Shown: positions 1-10,600, counted from the stretch's first letter. The stretch is 64,000 nt of DNA from Taxillus chinensis (GCA_023512835.1 CM042092.1:55703097-55767096), one strand, 5' to 3'. Notes: generated by a model from the sequence alone, not told the origin. Translations and numbers: made by a program.

Positions 1-248
1 GAGGCTAATGTGTGCCTACTTGTAAACAGAGTGCTAAAGAGTTGTAAGTAGGTCTAAAAACTTCCAAGCTTTAGTCTGCTTCTATTTTATTGTACTTATC
101 ATTCGATAATAAAATAAAATACTTCCACTATATGGTTATCTTCCGCATTGATTTTATCTCTTAACCAGATAAGTGTTGAGCCAAAAGAGTTAGAGAAGAG
201 TTTCGATAAGAGCCTATTCACCCCCCCTCTAGGCTCCAAGGAGTAACA
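1..248 (+). repeat. Siv (Sirevirus-like copia) 5' LTR, right end only
   Basis: AT-rich sequence ending in a run of seven C followed by TCTAGG (about 218-232) and then GAGTAACA. The C-run plus TCTAGG just before a primer site is common at the ends of plant copia LTRs. A degenerate initiator-Met primer site and a gag start follow directly. The LTR start lies outside the window, and the terminal CA at 247-248 is my best estimate of the boundary. Confidence 0.6.
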
Positions 249-268
249 AGTAGTATCGAGTAGCTTTT
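249..268 (+). promoter_or_regulatory. Siv primer-binding site (initiator tRNA-Met type, degenerate)
   Basis: AGTAGTATCGAGTAGC resembles the plant initiator tRNA-Met complement TGGTATCAGAGC with one A missing from CAG. It sits between the LTR end and the gag start, where minus-strand DNA synthesis would be primed. The same CAG-to-CG loss is seen in the Tek2 primer site. Confidence 0.55.
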
Positions 269-308
269 ATTTGTTCAAAGTAGAAATCCCACTCTTTCTT
301 TCTCATCA

Positions 309-1483
309 ATGGCCGAAGAAAGTAGTATGCTATTCAACACTCGCCTTAACTCCGGAGGTGCACAAGAGCCCCTTCCCAATCGCAGCAGCGGTGAAAATGT
401 CGATCCACCTCAACCTTGCTGCCGCTTCACAACCACGGAGTTCTGGTTTCACTCGACAAAGCCGGCAAAGTTCACACCGAGCTTTTCTCCCAGTGGAAAG
501 CTCGCATGAGAATGTTCATGGTTTGCCATGATCATCTCATGTGGCCGTGTCTTCATCGAAGATACCCACTCCGATGACAATCGAGAGAACATGGAGTTAG
601 AAGACCAAAGCCGATCTTTGAACTCACCAATGATGAAAGAGCCTGGCGGTGCTAACGAAAAGGCCCTGGCATATGTTACATCGTCTTTGGACTCTGAAGC
701 TTTCCGCACGACGTCCGGGCTGCACGACAACGAAAGCGTGCGGGATAAACCGACAATCCTCTATGAGGGAAGTCGGTCCCAAATGTAGAATGTTATTTGT
801 ACTCTCGGACGGAACTTTGAGAGTTTCAACCACAAACCCGGCGAATCTCTCGAGAGCATCTATCGGAGATTCGGCAAGCTCATCCTTGAGCTAAAACCGT
901 CAATGAGCATTATTCTCAATCTCAAATCAATGACAAGTTTTTTTGCTCCTTGCCGATCGCTACTACTCCAAGCAACTTCAGATGCAATCCGACAAGAACC
1001 GGTAGTATGTTCCCCTTAAAGAATTATATGGAGAGCTGCGGACTCACGAGGTCAGGTTTAAATACTACGACCGAGACGAGAAAATAGCTCGAGAAAGAAA
1101 AGGGGTAGCTTTTAAAGCTACGGAATGTCTCAAAGATACCGAGGAATGATGATCTTGAAGAGTCCGAGAATTACTCAGCTCTTATTATTGAACGTGATCA
1201 TGAAAAGAATGAGAGACTAATAATTACTAAAATGTACAAAGATATGGAAAGTCGGAACAAACGTCTTGAGATTATACGTTGCTAGACTAGAAAAGGACAT
1301 AACCGACTTCAGGGGTAAAGAGGCTTGGTATCATGATTTAAGAGCTGAAAATCACTTGCTAAATACCAACCTAACAGGCCTAAAAGTGATTGTGAAACGT
1401 CTCGAAAATGAACGGAACAGAAATACATCGTAAGTGGCTAAAATTCGGGGAAATAGCCTCTACTTTTAGAATTGATCCGGACA
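309..1483 (+). pseudogene. Siv gag, 5' half (broken)
   Basis: Start chosen at ATG 309, about 60 bp after the LTR end. Reading frames shift repeatedly, but pieces fit a plant copia Gag (UBN2-type). At 480-560 comes FSQWKARMRMFM, the conserved tryptophan region. At 805-960 comes LFESFNHKPGESLESIYRRF, the segment normally followed by a glycine- and leucine-rich helix. At 1010-1110 comes LKELYGELRTHE. From 1140 to 1430 the sequence is rich in charged heptads (RLEKD, KEAWYHDLRAEN, VKRLENER), a coiled coil typical of Sirevirus Gag. Gag would form the virus-like particle in the cytoplasm. Tek1 is inserted at 1489 and gag resumes at 22729. Stops at several points make the gene dead as written. Confidence 0.7.
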
Positions 1484-1488
1484 ACATC
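1484..1488 (+). repeat. Target-site duplication ACATC (left) of Tek1
   Basis: ACATC directly precedes the LTR start TGTAAAG at 1489 and is repeated at 22724-22728 after the terminal TGACA. A 5-bp duplication is the usual LTR retrotransposon signature. It shows that Tek1 is one insertion into Siv gag. Confidence 0.9.
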
Positions 1489-1874
1489 TGTAAAGACTCG
1501 TATTTGGGTAGTTTTGAGAGATAGCCATTCTATGGGAATGCAACTATCTGGACGGTAGTGTAGTCGTCGATGTGAGCATTTTGACTGTACTTGGGCCCGA
1601 TTCCGAGTCGGGGCCCCGTTTGACCCGATTGTTGACTTTTTGGGGTTTATTGGTTGACTTTGCGTTTGAGCAGCCATTCGAGTGTAATAATATCTGTTTA
1701 GTGTTGTGCTCGTCATTTCGAGCGTTTTGACAGTAATTGGGCTCAATTTGGAGTTCGTGACCTCGGGAGGTCAATTATTGCGTTCAGGTCAATTATTTGG
1801 GAGGCCAATTATTGGCAACAATATATATATAATTAAGAACGCCTTATCTCTTTAATTGCCAATTATTGGTGCGT

Positions 1875-1879
1875 GCGTG
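1875..1879 (+). repeat. Target-site duplication GCGTG around the solo LTR (copy at 4125-4129)
   Basis: The uninterrupted 3' LTR reads GCGTGCGTGTTTGAGC at about 20671. In the 5' LTR the same point reads GCGTG, then the solo LTR, then GCGTG and TTTGAGC. This gives exact insertion borders. Confidence 0.9.
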
Positions 1880-4124
1880 TGTCACGTCCCCGAATTCCAG
1901 GGAACCCGGAACCGGGTACATGACTTCCCTTGCCCGCACCCGAAAGGTCAAGGGTTGGTGACTAGCACCAAAAGAGACTACACCGCGGTCTTGTCCCAAA
2001 TATGCAACCCTGTACGATCATACATCAAGGGTAATCCTGTACTTTCCCATATATCATCATGCACACATTAAGTCAAACAATCATACGACATCACATCACA
2101 AACGATATGCAAATACTGTTGTCCACGGACCCATGTCGGGATACAAACATAATACAATACATAATACGGAATACGTAATACGATCGCATCATACATCAGA
2201 GTAGTGGGCACGTCCTCTTGGAAGAAAGTCCTCCACTAGTCTCGGGTCACACCTGAAAAAGGTAAACAACAAGTAGGGGTGAGCGACAAGCTCGAAGAGT
2301 TACCCCCGACACTCCACATCATGCAAACATACAAGTCTATACTACATGCTTCGTGTACTCGTGCACCGTGTAGTGTGCACAATCATCGGGACTCGGCACG
2401 CAAACAAACATCAGGACCTAGCTCGCCCACAGGGACGGCTTGTCCACGATCCTCACTAGGATCCCTACCAGGGCACTCGGCCCTACCCACGGCTTATATG
2501 CCCGGACACGGTCGCCACACCGGCCTGCCATCGGTGCATATGCTCGCCATGTCAACCACATAGCACCATCGGTGCATCACGGTGAGAACCCAAACAAGTC
2601 ACGGAGTCCATGCCCCAATACCCCACATCAACATACTAACATGAGTATGGCATGTCATTCTCGACATTTCCTTTGGAACCGTAGCCGGTCTCCACAAGTA
2701 AATCCTCAATCCTTGATTTATGAAGGAAGTACCCATAGCGACTATTTTCTTGAAATCAAAAGTCCCGGCATTGGGTTCCCATAGCATAAATAAGATAATC
2801 TGATTTTTGGGGATTTTTCTGGAGACGTCTAACCCACTTTCCAAAAATTCACCACTACGAACTTTTGGGTTTTTCCGAAATTTTACACTAAATCCCAAAT
2901 TTCACATTTTGAAATAATGGGAATTAATTTTTCTAGTATTTTTCTTTGAATCCAAATGGGGGGTATTTCGTTATTTACATTGTAACTTAAGTATAATACT
3001 TAAATTGTGTAGATGGGTATAGGTTGCAATGTAAATAGGTCAATCCGGTCAAATCGTATTTCGAATCGCGGTGAAACTACATTTCGAATCTGCATTTCGA
3101 ATCTGCATTTCGAATCTGTATTTTCGAATCTCTTTTCGGATCGCCTTCGACTCTCGAACCTACACTCGAACTACCTTCGAAAACTACCTTCGAAGTACCC
3201 ATGAACGCCTTCGAAACTCCCTTGAAGTACCTTCGAACCTTGAAACGACACTCGAAAATTTCACATTCGACACTCGAAATTACACTACATCGAACCTACC
3301 TTCGAACCTTCGAACCTTCGAAGCGCACATTCGAAATTTTCAATTTCCGTCGATCTCATCGGTACGTTTCTCTACCCGGTCCACGACGATTCTTGTTCAT
3401 CATCGTTTTTCACCTGTTTCTCGTCTGGATTCAACCCGAAATCTCATAAAACTCATACCTAATACTATATATTAGGTTTTAAATCACGTCTTACCCTCGG
3501 AACGCATTTAAATACAAGATTCAACCCAAAATTGGTTTTTCCCCAAATTCTAGGGTTCAACACGAATTTGCATGATTTCATCAAATTCTTACATGTTAAT
3601 CCAAAAAAAAAACAAGAAAAGGGTGAAGAATCAATGGAACACCTACTTGGAATGATTCTTGATGCTTGAACGAGCTCAAAACGCCCCAAATCGCCAAGGC
3701 CTCCAAGCTTCCTTCTCTCTTTCTCTCTCTAAGCTCTCCAACAGAAACTTGAAACCTGAAACGTAACGTGGAAGCTCTCTTTCCCCTATTTATATTTTTG
3801 CAGTCAATCCGGCTAGTCAACCATTGACCCAGTCAATAATTAACCTCCAAGGTCCCGAACTCCAAATTGAGTCAAACTACGGTCAAAACGCTCGAAATGA
3901 CGAGCACAATACTACACGGATATTAGTACACCCAAATGACCGCTCAAACGCAAAGTCAACCAATAGACCCGAAAAGTCAACAATCGGGTCAAACGGGGCC
4001 CCGACTCGGAATCGGGCCCAAGTACAGTCAAAATGCTCACATCGACGGCTACACTACCATCCAGGATAGTTACATTCCCATAGAATGACTATCTCTCAAA
4101 ACTACCCAAATACGAGTCTTTACG
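1880..4124 (-). mobile_element. Solo LTR of a Tek1-related subfamily, inverted, inside the Tek1 5' LTR
   Basis: On the minus strand it runs from CGTAAAGACTCG (4124 downward; the first T has become C) to the terminal CGTGACA at 1880, 2245 bp in all. No internal region is attached, so a full element was probably reduced by LTR-LTR recombination. The ends match the Tek1 LTR closely. The middle differs: it has TATAAATAGGGG near 3790 (minus strand) and a TTCGAA-rich array (3055-3345) where Tek1 has a GTCCGGATC array. Confidence 0.88.
3055..3345 (-). repeat. TTCGAA-rich tandem array in the solo LTR
   Basis: Short irregular repeats built on TTCGAA, for example CATTTCGAATCTG three times in a row at about 3079-3118, then spaced TTCGAA and CTCGAA units to 3345. 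The palindromic core recurs roughly every 10-20 bp. Open frames across it are by-products of the repeat. No function is assigned. Confidence 0.75.
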
Positions 4125-4135
4125 GCGTGTTTGAG

Positions 4136-4137
<2 letters not shown>

Positions 4138-4191
<54 letters not shown>
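4138..4191 (+). repeat. (GA)n microsatellite in the Tek1 5' LTR
   Basis: About 27 uninterrupted GA units directly after the solo-LTR insertion point. The 3' LTR has a shorter GA tract at the same place (about 20690-20706). GA tracts in the transcribed leader are also present in the Tek2 and Athila LTRs here. Confidence 0.95.
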
Positions 4192-4194
<3 letters not shown>

Positions 4195-4574
4195 GAAGAG
4201 CGTGAAGAGCTTTCTTGGCGATTTTGGGGCGATTGGAGCTCGTGGATCACAAAGAATCTTCCAGGTAGGTGTCCTTAATTGTCTTATCTCGATCCTATCT
4301 TTGAATATGTGATCTGTGGTTGTATGAGTGTGTATTTTATGAGGGTTGAGAAGTCAACCATGGAGGTCTAGATTTAGGTCTAGATGAATATATGATTTGT
4401 GTGTATTTCTACTGTTATCGTGCGAATTAGAGGCGTTTAGGACGCGTTTTGAGGTAAATATTGCGTTTATTGCATAAAACATGTGTTTATGAGCGTCGGG
4501 GGTCACTGGGTTGCTTCCAGCGAAGAACAAGCCAAAAACGATGATGAACAGTACACTGGCGAACCCAAGGTCGA

Positions 4575-5060
4575 AATTAAGTCGAGCCTATGGAGTCGCA
4601 GACTCGTAGTCAGCAGCCTATGGGGTCGGCGGCTTTGAGTCAGCAACTTCGTAGCGGCGAAGATTGAGTCGCCAGACTTCATGATCGTAGCTATGGAGTC
4701 ACTGCCGTTAGTCCGGATCAAGAAGTCCAGGAAGAGTTAGTCCGGATCAGTAGTCCAGGAGGAGTTAGTCCGGATCGTAGTCTGGATCAGTAGCCTGGAG
4801 TAGTTAGTTCGGATCGAAGTCCGAGCGATTAGTCCAGATCAGTAGTCCGGAGTAGTTGCTGCAGAGTAGTTAGTCCGGATCAAGCAGTCCGGATCGTAGT
4901 CCGAGCGTTAGTCCGGATCAGAGCATCGATCCGTCAGTATCGCTCCGCAAAGCATCAAATCTGTAGCATCAGTCCGTAGCATCGCTCCGCAAGATCAAAT
5001 CCGTAGCATCAAATCCGCAGAATGATCCACAACCTTAATCCGCAATAAGATGTTCCGCAA
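4575..5060 (+). repeat. Three adjoining minisatellite blocks in the Tek1 5' LTR
   Basis: Block 1 (about 4575-4720) repeats variants of GGAGTCGCAG and AGTCAGCAGC. Block 2 (about 4720-4925) repeats TTAGTCCGGATCAGTAGTCC with short variants. Block 3 (about 4925-5060) repeats GCATCAAATCCGTA and GCATCRNTCCGCA. The same blocks occur in the 3' LTR at 21085-21560 with different unit counts, so they expand and contract independently of the rest of the LTR. Confidence 0.85.
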
Positions 5061-6227
5061 AGAAGCAACCGCACTACACTGGACATTTACATTGTAACCA
5101 TTAAAGAATTATACTTAAGTTATAATATAAATAACGAAATACCCCCCATTTGGATTCAAAGAAAAATACTAGAAAAATTAATTCTCACTATTTCAAAATG
5201 TGAAAATTGGGATTTAGTGTAAAATTTGGAAAAACCCAAAAGTTCGTAGTGGTGAATTTTTTGGAAAGTGGGGTTAGACATCTCGAAAAATCCCCAAAAA
5301 TCAGATTATCTTATTTATGATATGGGAACCCAATGCCGGGACTTTTAATTTCAAGAAAATAGCTGCTATGGGTACTTCCTTCATAAATCAAGGGTTGAGG
5401 ATTTACTTGTGAAGACTGGCTACAATTCTAAAGGAAATGTTGAGAATGACATGCCATACTAATGTTAGTATGTTGATGTGAGGTATTGGGGCATGGACTC
5501 CGTGACTTGTTTGGGTTCTCATCGTGATGCACCGATGGTGCTTATGTGGTTGACGTGGCAGGCATATGCACCGATGGCAGGCCTGTGTGGTGACTGTGGC
5601 CGGGCATATTCGCGTGGAAAGCTAAGGCCTGAGTTGAGCCGTTGAGCTCGTGGAGCTTGGGCCGAGTACCCGAGCCGGGATCCCATGGAGGATCGTGGAC
5701 AAGTTGTCCTGATGTTTGTTTGCAGGCTGAGTCCTGATGATTGTGCACACTACACGGTGCACGAGTACACTGAGCATATAGTATAGACTTATATGTGTTG
5801 CATGATGTGGAGTTTTGGGGTCACCTACTGAGCTTGTCGCTCACCCCTACTTGTTGTTTTCCCTTTTCAGGTGTGACCCGAGACTAGTGGAGGACTTTTC
5901 TTCCAGGAGGACTGGCCACTACTCGATGTATGATCCGATTATATTCGTATTGTTTTATGTGATATCCCGGACATGGGTCCGTGGACGATTGTATTTGCAT
6001 AATGTATGATGTAATGTCGTATGATTGTTTGACTCTTTGTATGCATGATGATATATGGGAAAGTACAGGATTACCCTTAATGTATGATCGTACGGGGTTG
6101 CGTATTTGAGACAACACCCGTGGTGTAGTCTCTATTGGTGCTAGTCACCAACCCCTTGACCTTTCGGGTGCGGGCGAGGGGAAGTCATGTACTCGGTTTC
6201 GAGTTCCCTGGAATTCGGGGTGTGACA

Positions 6228-6249
6228 AGTTCTTATCAGGAGCATGGTC
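6228..6249 (+). promoter_or_regulatory. Tek1 primer-binding site (degenerate initiator Met type)
   Basis: AGTTCTTATCAGGAGCATGG follows the LTR end at 6227. TATCAGGAGC resembles the TATCAGAGC core complementary to initiator tRNA-Met, with extra changes. Confidence 0.5.
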
Positions 6250-6597
6250 TAGTGGACCTAGGTTAGTGAGGGGTGGTTAATTGATTCCATGTGACTTGGA
6301 AAATCTGTAGGGAGGGCGCCTGATCAACGCAGTCTTACATGTATTGTAGGTTATATCGGTGTTAGTTAGATCATCCTAGGGGTATACATGGGGATGGGGT
6401 GCATTGTTAGTGGTATGATTGTGTGCATATAGGGCACTAGCTTGTCTTTGTGTGTGATGTGCTTGTATGTGGTGCCAGGATAGCACGTGGCCGTGAGAGC
6501 TAGGACTTGATTGTGGTGTACCTTGAGGGGTGACACGATGCTATATGCATGGTTGTAGACCTACGGGTCGTGTGGTGTACCCTGATGGGGGACACGA
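6250..6597 (+). other. Tek1 untranslated leader, first part
   Basis: T/G-rich sequence with no convincing ORF, interrupted after 6597 by Tek2 and resuming at 15654. It contains a local near-duplicate (GGTGTACCYTGAKGGGKGACACGATG at about 6515-6540 and 6572-6599, given here as a consensus with ambiguous bases), and the Tek2 insertion point falls in the second copy. Confidence 0.6.
6593..6597 (+). repeat. Target-site duplication CACGA of Tek2 (copy at 15649-15653)
   Basis: CACGA precedes the Tek2 5' LTR (TGTAAGG at 6598) and follows its 3' LTR end (GTGACA, 15648). After the right copy the Tek1 leader continues with TGCTATATGCATGG. Confidence 0.92.
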
Positions 6598-6679
6598 TGT
6601 AAGGACCCGTACCTTGAGTTAGTCGGTTTTGCCTCCTAAGTAGAGTTTTTCTAGATTTTGACCTAGTAAATGGACTCCA

Positions 6680-7104
6680 ATGAATTCACGTGCAAAAGGA
6701 AAGATGCTTAGAATGATGTCCTCTACCTACCACGAAGTTTCAGGCCAAATGGACGTGTATGTGAGGTGCACGTGATATGGGTCCAATTCACGTGCAAGTG
6801 TGGTTGTCTTCTAAATGATGCAAGGAGGCCAGGGGTGAAGTTTGAGAGCATTTGGAGTGCATATGGAGGTGCACGTGAATTGGGGAATTCACGTGCAAAT
6901 TGGCGTGCAGGCATGTTTTTGCATGGTTCCCTTGGTTTTGTCATTCTAATGAACTTTCTCCAAAGGACCATGTTGAAATTCCGAATGTTTTGGTGTGTAT
7001 GGATGTGGAAAGGTCTTAGCTTGTTCCATCAAAACTACGTCGTTTTGATCCTGGGATTCACTTAATCAAAACTACGTCGTTTTGATGTTGTGTTGTCTAT
7101 ATAA
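6680..7104 (+). promoter_or_regulatory. Tek2 U3 promoter block with CACGTG motifs, palindromes and TATA box
   Basis: AATTCACGTGCA and TGCACGTGAATT words recur (about 6682, 6768, 6788, 6870, 6887). Two copies of TCAAAACTACGTCGTTTTGA lie at 7029-7048 and 7066-7085, the second 12 bp before TATATAA (7098-7104). CACGTG is the G-box bound by plant bZIP and bHLH factors; regulation here is inference. The block is colinear with the Athila U3 at about 40020-40440. Confidence 0.75.
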
Positions 7105-7716
7105 GGAGGGAGAAGCCCCTCTGTTTTAGGTTTAGGGTTTGTTCTTCACCACCGTCGCAGAGAGAGAGAGAGAGAGGGAAGGAGAGCTCCCGGGTTCCTG
7201 CGGGCGTCTTGCGTGGGTGGTCGAGTCTCGTGGGTGGACGGCGTTCGGTGTGGGATCGGACTATTGCTGGGTTGTTGCATCTTACTTGAGGTAGGGATTT
7301 GTTCTTTCTAAATCCTCCTCCGTCCTAGGGTCCTAGGGCAGATTATGGGTTATATCTCGTTATATTATTTATATGTAAATTCATATAGGTGTGACCTCCT
7401 ATATGAATGTTGGCCTTCGATGGCGATTTTGGTGTTTGGTGTTTGTGTGATGCATGAAAAGTGGTTGATAAAATGCCTGTATGACCTGCCTGCTACATGT
7501 TTGATGAAAGGCCTGTGTGAACTTAGCTGTGTGTATATGCCCATCATGTGTTTGGTAATATGTCCGTGTGACTGGACTTGTGGTTTAGTGTATGTATGTA
7601 TCTTTGGATGTTTGCTCTATGGCCTGAATGGCTGGGTTTGTGCACTTGTGAACGGGTGCACACCAAGTGTTTGGTTGTATGCTTGAGTGACCATGGTGTG
7701 TGTTGTATGCTTGGCT

Positions 7717-7835
7717 CGTGGTATCGGCCTGAAGAGGCGGTTAAATAACTTTGCCTGGGGAGGCGGTTAAACCAGTGGCCTGAAGAGGCGGTTAAATCAC
7801 TTGGCCCGAAGAGGCGGTTAAATCACTTGTGGTTA
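7717..7835 (+). repeat. GGCGGTTAAA tandem repeat in the Tek2 5' LTR
   Basis: Four units of about 28 bp, core GAGGCGGTTAAA, preceded by GGCCTGAA or close variants. The 3' LTR has the same four units at about 15042-15150. It lies downstream of the TATA box, so it would be in the transcript. Confidence 0.85.
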
Positions 7836-8344
7836 AAGTGTTAGCTTGTGTGGCAGTGGAAGATTGTAAGTTGTTGATGTGGTTGTTATTATGTCCGTTG
7901 AACTTATTGTATCACGACACTGCACTTGTACACATGGCATGTAGCCGCTAGGAACATGGGAAGGGTTGGGGAGACTTGATCCCTCCGAGCGTGTGGTTGC
8001 TCACCCCTCCTACTGTGTTTGCTCCTTTTCCAGGGGACTTACGGCGTTAAGTGGATACACCAAGATGGAAGACCATGATTATCTTTTTTTACTCTCTTCC
8101 ATTTATGTTTTGTTTTTCTTATGGGAATTGATGTAACCCCTTTTGATGTAACCCTGATGGGGAAAAGATTTTGTTGTAATAGGCTGGTTTGGATTGCTTT
8201 TAATGAACATTACTTTCTTGAATGTTGTGGATGTTTGAAATGTGATATCCTTGGCTTTTATCCTAACCCTTTTGCCCTCCATGTGGGTAAAAAGGGGAGT
8301 CACGTACCGGTTTCCTCGGGTTGGAAATCCGGGGCGTGACAATA

Positions 8345-8362
8345 TGGTATCGAGCATGGTCT
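8345..8362 (+). promoter_or_regulatory. Tek2 primer-binding site (initiator Met type)
   Basis: TGGTATCGAGCATGGTC starts 3 nt after the LTR end. It equals the usual TGGTATCAGAGC core except that A is missing from CAG, the same change seen in the Siv site. Confidence 0.75.
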
Positions 8363-8770
8363 AGTTGGCCTAGGGTAGTGGGCGGACTTGGTTATCTTGA
8401 GTCCTTTGGAGGAGCCTGGAGGGACATGCCTGATCAACATGGTCCTCTTTGAGCCTCCAAGGTGTACTTAGGGTAGTCCGGTCTTGTGGTAGGATTTGCA
8501 TGCATTGGCATTAGGGCACTAGTTGCATTTGTTGTCATGTGTGAAGGATGTGCATAACGTGATTATGTGTGAACTGTGCAACTCTGAATATTCTTGGAAT
8601 GCCTTGGGTATGACTACAATGTGGTGTCTTTGTGTGCAATATTGAGTGATGCAATGGTTAAAATGTGTGTAATGCCATGTACGGCTTGACTTGATAATGG
8701 GGTAGAGGTAGTCAACTTGATAGTAGTCAAACGCGTTCGACGTTTGTGCATCTTACTTCATGTAGTAAGA
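8363..8770 (+). other. Tek2 untranslated leader
   Basis: About 400 bp of T/G-rich sequence between primer site and gag with no ORF of note. It is similar in character to the Tek1 leader (TAGTTGGCCTAGG, TAGGGCACTAG words are shared). Confidence 0.6.
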
Positions 8771-10170
8771 ATGCCACCGAGGAGAGTGACACGTGCGTCC
8801 GGGCAGGTGGCCGATGAGTCATCTGCCCATGAGGGTCCGGGTGCGGGACCATCCGTTGGAGGGCATGCGTTATTGCGCACAACTACAAGAAGGCATCCGG
8901 CTGGAGGTACGCGAGCTACGGGAGGGACTCCTGGCAGGATGTTCGGGAGGAGGTGCGCCGTGAGATGGCGGCACAGCCAGGTGGTGCCACCACCACCACC
9001 ACCATAGGAGAGTGCCTCGTGAGCGTGAGAGTTCGCCGGGTGGTGTACCGACCCGTGCGAGAGGATGACGTGGTGACACGGTTCCAAAAGGAATAACCTC
9101 CGCGATTTAAAGGGGGGGAAGATCCTGTGGTAGCCGAGCAGTGGTTGAGGCAGATTGAGCATGTGTTCTCCTTTCTCCTGCCCCGGGAGGAGGATAAGGT
9201 GCGACCGGCAATTCGGCACTGGAGGGGGACGCTTTGGAGTGGTGGACGAGTGTTGCGGGGAGCCGTGCGGTGCAACTCATGTTTTGGGAGGAGTTCTTGC
9301 AACTCTTCCATGATGAGTTCTTCCCTGGAATCGGTGAGATGGCGAGAAGAGGGAAGAATTTGGCAGCTTGAAGCAGGGGATCCAAGACGGTACCCGAGTA
9401 TGAGCGGGAGTTCCGGAGATTGAGTAGGTTTGCTCCTTGAGACGTGGTAAGGGAGGACCGAAGGCCCACAAGTTCACCTTGGGTCTCAGGCCAGCCCTTA
9501 GGCGAGAGGGTGGCAATTCTACGCTTGAGGACCTATCGTTGAAGCCGTGGAGACGGCCCGTATAGCCGAGAGAGAGCTGGATGATGGGAGGCAGGCCCAT
9601 CGGGGCGCCGGTTGCGAGTGGGCCTGATCGAGATGCAGGGTCCAAGAGGCTCAAGACGGAGGAGAGGGATAGCAGTCCTTTTCGCAGTCGGGGTCGGACA
9701 TCTGTGAACCCCGGGAGGTTCACCTTTGGCGGCGGAAGACAAGGTGGTCCACCTTGGGAGTCTACCGAGCAGATGCCACTCTTGTGGAGAGCGGGGTCAC
9801 TTCAAAGGGGAGTGCCCCAAGAAGGACCGGCGATGCAACAACTGTGGACGAGAGGGTCATTTGCGTCGGGTTTGCACGGGGAGTGGCAACAGGGGAACAG
9901 GGGGCGCGACATCCGGCGTGAGGAGTGATGCTAGCTTCCGTGCACCACTGAGAGACCAGCTCGTCGGTGGCAAGCCAGCTAGGCAAGATCTAGTCGGACC
10001 CGACCCCCGGGGGAGGCCGGAGCGGCACGAGGCCGAGGGCTGGAGGCAACCTTAGCGGGAAGCGTCCAGTGAGTGAGCCGACCAGTGGCACGGGCCAAGG
10101 AAGGGTGTTTGCGCTGGAGGCGACATACCAGGAGGAGGCTGAGCTACCACCCCCACCAGCTGAGGGTGGA
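8771..10170 (+). pseudogene. Tek2 gag with two CCHC zinc knuckles (frameshifted)
   Basis: Start chosen at ATG 8771, whose product begins MPPRRVTRASG, a basic, proline-containing start usual for chromovirus Gag. The capsid part (about 9060-9420) is split between frames. From 9726 one frame holds two perfect CX2CX4HX4C knuckles: C-C-H-C at 9774-9815 and again at 9834-9875, separated by PKKDRR. These bind the RNA genome during packaging. The stretch before the knuckles is Arg/Gly/Pro-rich. GC content is clearly higher than in the flanking Athila and copia elements. Confidence 0.8.
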
Positions 10171-10600
10171 GCAGGACCATCGGTGGTTAGAGGTACCCTC
10201 TTGATCTCCCGTACATTAGCTTCGTTCTTTTTGATACGGGTGCATCATGTTCGTTTGTTCTTTGAGCTTGTAATAGACGGCTTGGGGTTAGCCTTGTGTG
10301 GAGGCCGCGAGGCCCCTAGTTGTGGAGTCTCCGGTAGGAGGCATGATTGAGGTCCGGCGAGTGTGTCGTGATCGTGTGTTAACCATAGGCGAGGTGGAGG
10401 TGAGTTTTGACTTGCATGTGATGCCCATGCGTACTTTTGACCTGATCTTGGGTATGGATTGGCTTATGGCTTTCCAGGCCAAGATAGATTGTTATCGGCG
10501 GCGTGTGACCTTCGTGACACCTGCAGGGACCTCTTGCACCCTGCAGGGGGAGTGGGATTGTGAGGCGAGTCGGGCCGGGCCGGTGTTGGACCGAGTGGGG
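10171..10600 (+). pseudogene. Tek2 aspartic protease
   Basis: The catalytic motif DTGAS is encoded at 10233-10247, followed by CSFVS. Downstream, the second half of the fold reads FDLILGMDWL at 10436-10465 and KIDCYRRRVTF after it, the hallmark of retropepsins of plant Ty3/gypsy elements (RVP_2 type). The two halves are in different frames, so a shift lies between about 10250 and 10300. The enzyme would cut the Gag-Pol polyprotein. Confidence 0.82.

Larger units (their letters stand above)
1489..6227 (+). repeat. Tek1 5' LTR (interrupted by a solo LTR)
   Basis: Starts TGTAAAGACTCG and ends GGGGTGTGACA, matching 20284-22723. Removing the solo LTR and one GCGTG leaves about 2.49 kb, against 2.44 kb for the 3' LTR. 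It contains the weak TATATATATA at about 1822, a (GA)n tract, three tandem-repeat blocks (4575-5060) and an AT-rich segment from 5100 to 5400. The LTR supplies promoter and polyadenylation signals for the element. Confidence 0.9.
6598..8341 (+). repeat. Tek2 5' LTR
   Basis: Starts TGTAAGGACC and ends GGGGCGTGACA. Layout: a U3 block with four CACGTG motifs (6680-6920), two copies of a near-palindrome (7029-7048, 7066-7085), TATATAA at 7098, a GA tract at about 7161-7178, and four GGCGGTTAAA units (7717-7835). The 3' LTR at 13901-15648 is the same with scattered differences. Confidence 0.95.

Noticed and set aside
3013..3475. Open frames of up to 134 codons across the TTCGAA array
   Set aside because: Produced by repeat periodicity; no domain, in an LTR, and the composition is that of the repeat.
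4085..4312. ORF with a run of Glu-Arg
   Set aside because: It is the translation of the (GA)n microsatellite in the Tek1 LTR.
4720..4925. CRISPR-like regularly spaced repeats
   Set aside because: Units are irregular, directly adjoining and inside a plant LTR; no unique spacers.
8758..9723. Long minus-strand open frames over Tek2 gag
   Set aside because: Shadows of a GC-rich gag on the opposite strand; no domain recognised.
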